Shown here one piece after another: positions 7,791 to 14,601 of a stretch of DNA of 49,313 nt; the stretch's first letter is position 1, and every line of letters begins with the position of its first letter. Made by a program: the position numbers and the translations under genes. The notes beneath the pieces were generated by a model that made no database searches, was not told the origin of the DNA, and saw nothing but the letters and a program-made list of their open reading frames with translations. The stretch covers positions 1 to 49,313 of the forward strand of contig DCQY01000022.1 in assembly GCA_002323995.1 (NCBI GenBank). The letters run 5' to 3'. Source of the DNA: Akkermansiaceae bacterium UBA1506 (GTDB lineage Bacteria; Verrucomicrobiota; Verrucomicrobiia; Verrucomicrobiales; DEV007).

Positions 7791-9665
7791 TCACTTCTTC
7801 TTTTGCCTTGACCTAGAGCCTCTTGGATTATTTAACCAGTCGTTGGCGAAGTATTGGATGCGACGCGCTGGGTCTCCCTTGACTCCATTGAAATCAGTCG
7901 CGTCGAAAGGAAAAGCTGTTTTGATGTTTTCGTGAAAGTAGGCGGCGGAATTAAGAGCGATTAACTGCTCCACTGGATGGTCTGTCGAATTAACGACGCT
8001 GATAATGGTGGCTCGTGGGTCCACCTTGCCGATTCTGCCGAGGAACTCGGCTGCCCTTACGCGAACCATGGGATTTTCATCATCAAGCAAAGGCATGGCT
8101 AGATCACTTAACTCACTCGCTTCTTCGCCAAAGTAGGCGCAGGCCGTGGCTGCCCAGTAGCGTTGATAGGGGTCTTTGGAAGCGAGTGCCTCGGAAAGAT
8201 CGGTCTGAGCTTCATGAAAAGGCTCCAGCATCAAATTGGCAGTGTCGATAAGCTTTCCTATCTGTTCTTTGTTTTCCTGTCCGTATTTGACCGGATTGTT
8301 CATTGCTGAATCGTAGAGCACGTTTTCCGGATACATGCTTAGATCGGGCAGATCCTTCAACTTTTTGGTGAGTTCTTTGCGCATTGCCACGAGTCGCTGC
8401 TGGTGAGCTGGTTCATCAGCAAGATTCTTGATTTCATGAGGATCGATTGAGAGGTCAAAGAGTAGCTCGGCTGATTTCGGCTGAAAGAACTGACTCTGCG
8501 CTTGGTTGAGTTCACCCTTATTGAAGAGTTCTCGCCATTCGCGGAAAGCGAGTTGCTTGTAGCGATAATTGTTCTGCATCCCGTCGGGGTAATATGGCTG
8601 AAAGCTACGCATGTATTTCCAGTTACCGATTCTCAGAGTTCTGATTTGTTCATACTTCTCGTCGAAGCGATCGGCATAGCCGAATGAGGTGTCTCGCTGA
8701 GATACTTCTTTGACAGTGGTCCCCTTACCAAGGAAAGGAGTGCCGTCCATGTCGGACGGCACTTCAAGTCCAGCCAGATTGAGAACAGTTGGCCCGAAGT
8801 CGATAAAGCTAACGAAGCCGGGGTTTTCAGTCCCCCGTTCAGCGTCGACAAGGTGTTTAAAATTTCCCGGAATACGAACCACGAGAGGTATGTGCAGGCC
8901 TGACTCATAGGCATAACCCTTTCCGCGTGGCATTACGCCGCCGTGATCGCCAAAGTAGAAGATGAAGGTGTCTTCGAGGACGCCGTCTTCCTCCAGTTTA
9001 GCGACCGTCGCTTCGACAATGTTGTCTATGGTTTGTATGCAGTCGAGATAGCGGGCTCTAGTGTAGCGAAACAAAGGAGTGTCTGGAAAGTATGGTTGAA
9101 GGTCTACCTGAGAAGGGTCGTGATCGGTCTCATCTTTATGGTAGGAATCCTCACTAAAGTGTAATCGGCTTTCATGAGACTCCGGGTGGCTCTGCATGTG
9201 AAAGAATGGTTGCGCCGCGCTTGGACGATTCCGCCAGGTCGCTTTAGAAGATGACGCGTCCCATGTGCCCTTGCTCTCGATGGCGTTATAATCTTTCTTT
9301 GACTGGTTGGTGGTGTAGTAACCAGCATCGCGAAGGTAAGCTTGAAACATGCGAATGCCTTGCGGCATTTCGGCCATTTTTGAGCGGCGATGAAACTGAG
9401 TGCCAATGCGAGGCCCATAGCAACCGGTTGCGAGAGTAGTGCGCGCCGTTGAGCAAACTGGGGTGTTTGAAAATGCACGAGTGAACTTGACCCCGTTTTT
9501 TGCCAGCAAGGCGATGTGCGGAGTTTCGGCACCACCTTCGTCGAACAGCTTCAGATAGTGCTTGGAGTTATCTTCAGAGACGATGAAGACGAAATTGGGC
9601 ATCTCGGCTGCCGTTAGGGGGACTGGTGCGGCGAACAGGGCCACGAAAAACAAGCGACAAATCAT
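7791..9665 (-). CDS. Secreted type I sulfatase with C-terminal HEAT repeats
   Basis: Predicted exported sulfate-ester hydrolase, probably acting on sulfated polysaccharide. It has 624 residues. A signal peptide (residues 1-20, cut after LTAA) is followed by the N-terminal metal-binding strand FVFIVSEDNSKH, with Glu-Asp in place of the usual Asp-Asp. The formylglycine site is C71-S-T-A-R75 (PVCSTARTTLATG) instead of the standard C-x-P/A-x-R, so Thr replaces Pro/Ala at position 73. FYFGDHGGVMPRGKGYAYE carries the distal metal ligands and HIPLVVRIP follows. Residues of about 480-590 form helical HEAT-like repeats (DPYQRYWAATACAYFG; NPMVRVRAAEFLGRIG). The gene stands alone and is convergent with the preceding plus-strand gene. 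Substrate is unknown. Confidence 0.92.
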   Translation of the reverse strand: MICRLFFVALFAAPVPLTAAEMPNFVFIVSEDNSKHYLKLFDEGGAETPHIALLAKNGVKFTRAFSNTPVCSTARTTLATGCYGPRIGTQFHRRSKMAEMPQGIRMFQAYLRDAGYYTTNQSKKDYNAIESKGTWDASSSKATWRNRPSAAQPFFHMQSHPESHESRLHFSEDSYHKDETDHDPSQVDLQPYFPDTPLFRYTRARYLDCIQTIDNIVEATVAKLEEDGVLEDTFIFYFGDHGGVMPRGKGYAYESGLHIPLVVRIPGNFKHLVDAERGTENPGFVSFIDFGPTVLNLAGLEVPSDMDGTPFLGKGTTVKEVSQRDTSFGYADRFDEKYEQIRTLRIGNWKYMRSFQPYYPDGMQNNYRYKQLAFREWRELFNKGELNQAQSQFFQPKSAELLFDLSIDPHEIKNLADEPAHQQRLVAMRKELTKKLKDLPDLSMYPENVLYDSAMNNPVKYGQENKEQIGKLIDTANLMLEPFHEAQTDLSEALASKDPYQRYWAATACAYFGEEASELSDLAMPLLDDENPMVRVRAAEFLGRIGKVDPRATIISVVNSTDHPVEQLIALNSAAYFHENIKTAFPFDATDFNGVKGDPARRIQYFANDWLNNPRGSRSRQKKK

Positions 9666-9991
9666 GGAATAGCTTTAGCACGATCCACCCGCTAGGGAAG
9701 AGGGTTTTCACGGGTAGGTGATAACGCAGTTCCGATTTACGGGTTTCATCAACCGGTATCGCGTTCTGTATACCGCATCGTGGCGATCATAGGTGTCTTA
9801 TCAGTTGAGGTGACGGGCAGCTGATTTGAAAAAATCGGTCTCGATCTGGCAGTTTCATTCTCCAAACCTACCTGAGACTCTTGAAGGTAGCATCTGGTAG
9901 ACGTCAAAAGAGGCTCGTGCCGCTTAAATTTCCGCTTGATTGACTTGTTTATCGCTACTAACGTCCGCCCCTTCCAATTTTTCCTACGATC
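9666..9991 (+). promoter_or_regulatory. Long rpmE leader with several small hairpins (candidate L31 leader RNA)
   Basis: A 326-base gene-free stretch between the divergent sulfatase and rpmE genes. Three stem-loops can be drawn by eye: CGGTAT/ATACCG at 9754-9775 (loop of 10), GATTT/AAATC at 9823-9836 (loop of 4), and CTACCT/AGGTAG at 9868-9890 (loop of 11). A looser CACCCG/CGGGTaGG pairing lies near 9684-9719. Ribosomal protein L31 genes in several phyla carry autoregulatory leader RNAs, so a leader here is plausible. Part of the region must also hold the sulfatase promoter. No Shine-Dalgarno sequence is evident directly before rpmE. Pairings are seen; the function is inferred. Confidence 0.35.
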
Positions 9992-10228
9992 ATGAAAGCG
10001 GAACTCCATCCTGAATATAAAGAATCGACGATCCAGTGCACGTGCGGACACGTTTTCCAGACGCGCTCCACGGTGAGTGATCTTCACGTAGGTATCTGCT
10101 CTGAGTGTCACCCATTCTTCACTGGGGAACAGCGTTTTGTCGATACGGCCGGCCGTGTGGACAAGTTCCAGAAGCGCTTCGGTGATTCTGGCGGCCGCCG
10201 GAAAAAGCCTAAGCTTTCCGACGTCTGA
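9992..10228 (+). CDS. rpmE: 50S ribosomal protein L31 (zinc-binding type)
   Basis: A 78-residue ribosomal protein of the large subunit. The family pattern is clear: MKAELHPEYKESTIQCTCGH, then a second cluster GICSECHPFFTGEQRFVDTAGRVDKFQKRF split over residues 34-64. Four cysteines (C16, C18, C36, C39) form the zinc site, making this the C+ paralogue rather than the zinc-free one. The tail is basic with GGRRKK. It is monocistronic in appearance: a 326-base leader lies upstream and a strong intrinsic terminator begins 32 bases after its stop. prfA lies directly downstream, an rpmE-prfA order common in bacteria. Confidence 0.97.
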   Translation: MKAELHPEYKESTIQCTCGHVFQTRSTVSDLHVGICSECHPFFTGEQRFVDTAGRVDKFQKRFGDSGGRRKKPKLSDV

Positions 10229-10260
10229 TCAGAGGCTTCCTGAATACCTTCACTTTTCCG

Positions 10261-10298
10261 ACGGTGATAATGCCTGCAAGGTGTTGTCGCCGTTTTTT
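10261..10298 (+). terminator. Strong rho-independent terminator after rpmE
   Basis: A 13-bp stem (10262-10274 with 10280-10292, including several G-U pairs) closes a 5-base loop TGCAA and runs straight into six T residues (10293-10298). One further A-T pair at the base extends it. It would end the rpmE transcript 110 bases past the stop or, if partly read through, attenuate expression of prfA 40 bases downstream. Confidence 0.85.
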
Positions 10299-10337
10299 GT
10301 TGCTCATTACCCCTGAAACATCGAAACGTAACCTCCT

Positions 10338-11414
10338 GTGGATTATTCTGCCCTCATTGAAAAAAAACGCTTACGAATCCCCGAACTCGAGTCAGTCATG
10401 GCTCAGGAAGGATTTTTCGATGATCCCCGCCAAGCTGGAGAGTTGACGCGTGAATACAACCGCACTAAGGCGCTGCTGGTGGACTGGGAATTACTCGGGA
10501 AGTCGAAGGAGAATCTTGAGGAAAATCGGGAGTTGGCTAAAAGTGATGACTCCGAAATGGCGGAGATGGCTGCTGAGGAAATCCCGGAGCTCGAAAAGCT
10601 AATCGATGATCTTGAGGCTAAGGTGCAGTATGCGTTGCTTCCCCATGACCCGACCGAGGATCGCGATGCGATCGTGGAGATCCGCGCGGGTACTGGAGGG
10701 GACGAGGCCTCGCTTTTTGCTGGCGACCTATACCGCATGTATCAGCGCTACGCAGAAACGCGAGGCTGGAAGACTGAATCGGTAGAAGCGAGTGCGTCTG
10801 ATGTGGGGGGATTCAAAGAAGTGGTTTTCAAGGTAAGTGGCGAAGAAGTGTTTCGCTTCCTTAAATATGAGAGTGGCGTACACCGTGTCCAACGAGTGCC
10901 GGACACGGAGACGCAGGGTCGAATTCACACCTCTACGGCGACCGTGGCGGTGCTTCCTGAAGCTGAGGAAGTTGACGTTGAACTTCGAACAGAGGATCTC
11001 CAAATCCAGGCAACGCGTGCGGGCGGCCCCGGTGGACAGCATGTCAACACGACTGACTCTGCGGTTCAGGTGACTCACTTGCCAACGGGTATCCAAGTGA
11101 AATGCCAAGATGGACGGAGTCAGGGTAAGAACAAGGAGAAGGCGCTCCAGATTTTGCGTGCCAAGCTTCTTGAGGCCAAGATTCGCGAAGAGCATGAAAA
11201 ATATTCTGCGCATCGCAAAAATCTGATTGGCTCGGGCGGCCGTGAGGAAAAGATTCGCACCTACAACTTTCCTCAAAACCGAGTGACTGATCATCGGGTG
11301 AACTTGACTTTATACAATCTCGACCAAGTCATTGCAGGTGATCTGGAAGAGACGGTTGGAACGCTACAAGCTTCTGAAATGGCTGATCGTCTCGCAGAGT
11401 TGGAAGCCAGTTAA
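10338..11414 (+). CDS. prfA: Peptide chain release factor 1 (RF1)
   Basis: Recognises UAA and UAG in the ribosomal A site and triggers peptide release. It has 358 residues, normal length. The catalytic loop is GGPGGQHVN, and the codon-recognition region reads RVPDTETQGRIHTS, i.e. the P-x-T type of RF1 rather than the S-P-F of RF2. GTGGDEASLFAGDLYRMYQR and GREEKIRTYNFPQNRVTDHR are typical. The start is GTG at 10338, which gives an N-terminus MDYSALIEKKRLRIPELE consistent with the family; the bases before it do not form a good Shine-Dalgarno site. It follows the rpmE terminator, so it needs its own promoter or read-through. Confidence 0.96.
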   Translation: MDYSALIEKKRLRIPELESVMAQEGFFDDPRQAGELTREYNRTKALLVDWELLGKSKENLEENRELAKSDDSEMAEMAAEEIPELEKLIDDLEAKVQYALLPHDPTEDRDAIVEIRAGTGGDEASLFAGDLYRMYQRYAETRGWKTESVEASASDVGGFKEVVFKVSGEEVFRFLKYESGVHRVQRVPDTETQGRIHTSTATVAVLPEAEEVDVELRTEDLQIQATRAGGPGGQHVNTTDSAVQVTHLPTGIQVKCQDGRSQGKNKEKALQILRAKLLEAKIREEHEKYSAHRKNLIGSGGREEKIRTYNFPQNRVTDHRVNLTLYNLDQVIAGDLEETVGTLQASEMADRLAELEAS

Positions 11415-11476
11415 GCTACTGAGATTTTGTTCTCCTTACTCTTTCGCTTTTGGGTGGGGTACGCCATGTTTGAGAT

Positions 11477-11959
11477 ATGACTCACCGATTCACCTTTCGC
11501 CGCCGAGTGGAGTTTGCCGACACGGATGTGGCCGGGATCATGCATTTTTCCAATTTCTACCGTTTCATGGAAGTTGCGGAGCATGCTTTCTACCGCTCAA
11601 TGGGGTTCTCGGTGCATCCCTTCAAAGATCATGAAGATAGCGAAGGCCCGCAGGTAGGCTGGCCGCGGGTTCATGCTTCAGCTGATTTTCGATTGCCTCT
11701 CAACTTCGAAGAGGAAGTCGAAATTGAGCTGCTCGTCGAAGAAATCCGCGATAAGACGGTGAAGTATTACTTTAATTTCTGGAAAGATCCCGACAGTGCG
11801 AAAGAGCGCAAAATTGCTGCTACGGGTCGCTTTACTGTCGTGTGCGTTTCTTTTGACTCGGAATTGCGCCGTATGAAAGCGGTTGCGATCCCTCACGAAT
11901 GGCGCGAAAAACTTTGCGAGGCTCCCGAAGGAACCATTCCTGAGGCTGTCGAACGGTAA
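11477..11959 (+). CDS. YbgC-like hotdog-fold acyl-CoA thioesterase
   Basis: Predicted cytoplasmic thioesterase of the 4-hydroxybenzoyl-CoA thioesterase/YbgC family, 160 residues. The active-site segment EFADTDVAGIMHFSNFYRFM carries the conserved Asp and the 'AGI-HFSNF' block, followed by EVAEHAFYRSMGFSV. The rest is a single hotdog domain. The acyl substrate is not shown by the sequence. In Proteobacteria YbgC accompanies tol-pal genes; none is present here. It lies 62 bases after prfA and 48 bases before a small membrane protein gene on the same strand, so a short operon is possible. Confidence 0.85.
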   Translation: MTHRFTFRRRVEFADTDVAGIMHFSNFYRFMEVAEHAFYRSMGFSVHPFKDHEDSEGPQVGWPRVHASADFRLPLNFEEEVEIELLVEEIRDKTVKYYFNFWKDPDSAKERKIAATGRFTVVCVSFDSELRRMKAVAIPHEWREKLCEAPEGTIPEAVER

Positions 11960-12007
11960 ACGTCTGCTGCTTTTTCTAACCTTTCTCTAAACCTCAACAA
12001 CTAATTT

Positions 12008-12568
12008 ATGATGGGAAGTTACGCTTGGCTTATTTTTGCTCTTGGAACCGTCTTTACGTGGGGGCTCTACGGAATTTTTCTTCACATGGGACAAGTAGGA
12101 ATGAGCGATCCTGCGAACGGTCGTTACAAAGCGTTCCTCTTTGTTGGCGTGGCTTACTTCCTAACCGCCGTCTTGGCGCCGCTCGCGATTCTTGTCATTC
12201 GCGGATCCGACTGGAATTTCCCCGGGAAGGGGCTTTGGCTATCATTGATTGCCGGCATCCTAGGGGCAGTCGGTGCTTTCTTTGTTCTCCTATCACTTGG
12301 TGCCCTCTTCGCTCAAGGCAATAAGAGTGCACCGGCCATTGTCATGTCGATTATCTTCGCGGGGGCTCCCATCGTGAACGCGATTGTGTCGATGATTCTT
12401 CATCCACCTGCGGGTGGGTGGGCTGGAATGCGCTGGCAGTTTGTTTTGGGGATTTTCATGGCTGCGATAGGGGGTTACCTAGTGGTGAAGTTCAAGCCTG
12501 ACCCGGCTCCGGTTGATCACGGTAAAAAAGTTGCCGTTAAGGCGGAGTCCAGCGGGAAAGAGTCCTGA
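12008..12568 (+). CDS. Small multi-pass membrane protein, possible half-size DMT-like transporter
   Basis: 186 residues with about five hydrophobic segments: residues about 5-27, 47-70, 79-102, 110-130 and 143-161. The tail (about residues 163-186) is polar and Lys-rich. The pattern of short helices with Trp-Gly and Gly-Gly pairs (FTWGLYGIFLHMG; MAAIGGYLVVKFKP) recalls half of a drug/metabolite transporter-type (EamA) protein, but the match is only by general appearance. No catalytic motif is seen. Two ATG codons stand in tandem at 12008 and 12011; the first is taken. It lies between the thioesterase and the PaaK-like ligase gene, 68 bases before the latter. Function unknown. Confidence 0.7.
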   Translation: MMGSYAWLIFALGTVFTWGLYGIFLHMGQVGMSDPANGRYKAFLFVGVAYFLTAVLAPLAILVIRGSDWNFPGKGLWLSLIAGILGAVGAFFVLLSLGALFAQGNKSAPAIVMSIIFAGAPIVNAIVSMILHPPAGGWAGMRWQFVLGIFMAAIGGYLVVKFKPDPAPVDHGKKVAVKAESSGKES

Positions 12569-12636
12569 TCCGCGCGTTGTCTTTTGTGTTCTCATCGCTT
12601 GAAGATGGGGAGTAGTTTCTCGTAACGTGTCAGAAG

Positions 12637-13908
12637 ATGACTGACCGACCTGTGACTGAAGCTGCCCAGCTCAAGAAGCTACGCGACCTGATTAAACATT
12701 TGCGTAGAGGGAACGAGTTTTATCAGTCGCGCCTTAGTAAGGCGGGAATCACTTCGGAGGTTGATTCACTGAAGGCCTTCGCCCGCGACATGCCGTTTAC
12801 CACTAAAATGGACCTCGTATGGGATCGTGAGGAGTTCCCTCCCTATGGCTCCAATCTCACCTTTCCAATTGAAGACTATTCCCGTTTTTGCCATAGCAGT
12901 GGTACCACACGCGGTCCTTTGCCTTCACTCGATACAGCGGGTAGCTGGGATGCGATGTTGGATTGCTGGGACCGTGTTTATGAAGCAGCGAGTGTGGGAG
13001 TCGACGAGGTGATTTTCTTCGCTTTTTCGTTTGGGCCGTTTCTTGGGTTCTGGACGGCTTTTGAATCGGCGACTCGGAGGGGTAATCTTTCTATCCCGGG
13101 AGGTGGCTTGAGTAGTATGGCCCGACTACAGGCTATGGTGACTCATGATGCGGATGTCATATGCTGCACGCCGACATACGCCCTCAGGCTCGGGGAACTG
13201 TATGCCGAGCATGAAGGGGATGAGATTGCGGCCTACCGCCTCAAAAAGATTATCGTAGCCGGCGAACCTGGAGGAAGCCTTCCGGAAGTCAGAAATCAAA
13301 TTTCCGATCTGTGGAAGGGCGCTGAAATTTTTGATCATCACGGAATGACTGAGGTGGGGCCAGTGACCTACGGGCATCCTGATAAGCCGTTAAGTCTTTT
13401 CGTCATTGAAGAGGCTTATTTTGTTGAGGTGATTGATCGTGAGACTCATCAGGAAGTGGGTCTTGGAGAAAAGGGTGAGCTTGTGATCACAACACTGACT
13501 CGTACCGCCTGCCCACTGTTGCGGTATCGAACGGGGGACCTAGTGGAGAAAACTTTCTTTCAGCCGCCTGGATCAGAGGAGCCAGTGTTCTGCCTTGAAG
13601 GTGGCGTCCTTGGGAGAGTCGATGATATGGTAGTGATTCGAGGGGTTAACGTTTACCCAACTGCTATTGAAAAAATCATCCGTGGCTTTCCTGATGTCGT
13701 TGAATTCCAGATCGGTCAGACGACACGGCAGTCAATGGCCGAGCTCGAAGTCACGATCGAGGCAAAAGTGGGTGCTTCGAGCGATTTAGCCGATCGCGTG
13801 GCTCGTGAATTAGCGGATGCATTTACCCTCAGAATACCCGTGCGCTTGGCAGAGCCAGGCTCGCTGCCACGATTTGAGTTCAAATCCAAACGTTGGATTA
13901 AACAATAG
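12637..13908 (+). CDS. Phenylacetate-CoA ligase (PaaK)-like AMP-forming ligase
   Basis: Adenylate-forming enzyme expected to activate a carboxylic acid via an acyl-AMP; 423 residues, close to PaaK length. Family landmarks are DHHGMTEVGPVTYG (motif A5 region), LLRYRTGDLVE and GRVDDMVVIRGVNVYPTAIE, with a C-terminal KSKRWIKQ that could supply the usual Lys. The phosphate-binding loop reads SSGTTRGPLPSLDT. The canonical S-S-G-T-T-G-K-P thus loses both its third Gly and its Lys, so the usual ATP contact is changed. Substrate is unknown and no phenylacetate degradation gene is nearby. The gene is 9 bases upstream of the ABC ATPase gene and probably opens the long plus-strand run. Confidence 0.85.
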   Translation: MTDRPVTEAAQLKKLRDLIKHLRRGNEFYQSRLSKAGITSEVDSLKAFARDMPFTTKMDLVWDREEFPPYGSNLTFPIEDYSRFCHSSGTTRGPLPSLDTAGSWDAMLDCWDRVYEAASVGVDEVIFFAFSFGPFLGFWTAFESATRRGNLSIPGGGLSSMARLQAMVTHDADVICCTPTYALRLGELYAEHEGDEIAAYRLKKIIVAGEPGGSLPEVRNQISDLWKGAEIFDHHGMTEVGPVTYGHPDKPLSLFVIEEAYFVEVIDRETHQEVGLGEKGELVITTLTRTACPLLRYRTGDLVEKTFFQPPGSEEPVFCLEGGVLGRVDDMVVIRGVNVYPTAIEKIIRGFPDVVEFQIGQTTRQSMAELEVTIEAKVGASSDLADRVARELADAFTLRIPVRLAEPGSLPRFEFKSKRWIKQ

Positions 13909-13917
13909 CGACATTTC

Positions 13918-14601
13918 ATGAGCGAAGAGATTCTCAAACTAGAAAAGGTGACGAAGTGGTACGAATCCGCTGCAGAGAGGAAGATTCTCGACGGGTTGAA
14001 TCTGACCGTTACCGCGGGTGAACGATCTGCTATTATCGGGCCATCCGGCTGCGGAAAAAGCACGTTGCTAAATATCATGGGCACGCTGGATATCCCCTCA
14101 GAAGGCGAGGTTACTGTGGGCGGCACTGCTGTTTCCGGGCTTGATGAAAAAGCGTTAGCGAAAGTTCGTTCACAGAAGATTGGTTTTATTTTTCAGATGC
14201 ATCATCTTCTTCCGCAGTGCACTGCCTTGGAAAACGTTCTGGTTCCAACCCTAGCTCATCCCGGCACCGATTCCAAAGCGGCTTCTGAACGAGCTCGAAG
14301 CTTGTTTGATCGTGTCGGGCTTGCTGATAAGTTAGACAGCCAACCGTCTCAACTTTCGGGGGGAGAGCGTCAACGTGTCGCGGTAGTGAGGGCGTTGATT
14401 AATTCTCCTAAACTGCTCCTTGCAGATGAGCCAACAGGTGCACTGGATGAAGACAATGCAGGGAACCTAATTTCGTTGCTCAGCGAATTGAATAAGTCAG
14501 AGGATCTCGCACTTATTGTGGTGACGCATGATCGCCATATCGCAGAGTCTGTAGGCAATATCAGGACACTCAGGCGGGGGAAGATCGAGTTGTTGTCATG
14601 A
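13918..14601 (+). CDS. ABC transporter ATP-binding protein (LolD/MacB type)
   Basis: Cytoplasmic ATPase of a MacB/LolD-like ABC system, 227 residues. Walker A is GPSGCGKSTLL, the Q-loop lies in IGFIFQMHHLLPQCT, the signature is LSGGERQRVAVVRAL, and Walker B is LLLADEPTGALDEDN, with the switch His in VVTHDRH. All motifs are intact. The length and the LPQ-TALENV segment are typical of LolD/FtsE-like subunits that drive FtsX-type permeases. Its stop overlaps the start of the permease gene by 4 bases (ATGA), so the two form one transporter. The cargo, perhaps lipid, lipoprotein or a peptide, is not shown. Confidence 0.94.
   Translation: MSEEILKLEKVTKWYESAAERKILDGLNLTVTAGERSAIIGPSGCGKSTLLNIMGTLDIPSEGEVTVGGTAVSGLDEKALAKVRSQKIGFIFQMHHLLPQCTALENVLVPTLAHPGTDSKAASERARSLFDRVGLADKLDSQPSQLSGGERQRVAVVRALINSPKLLLADEPTGALDEDNAGNLISLLSELNKSEDLALIVVTHDRHIAESVGNIRTLRRGKIELLS

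Noticed and set aside
9749..10111. Minus-strand 120-codon frame across the rpmE leader and the 5' part of rpmE
   Set aside because: Runs antisense to a certain ribosomal protein gene and has the basic, Arg-rich look of a shadow frame.
10728..11294. Minus-strand 188-codon frame opposite prfA
   Set aside because: Antisense shadow of RF1; the prfA strand holds all family motifs.
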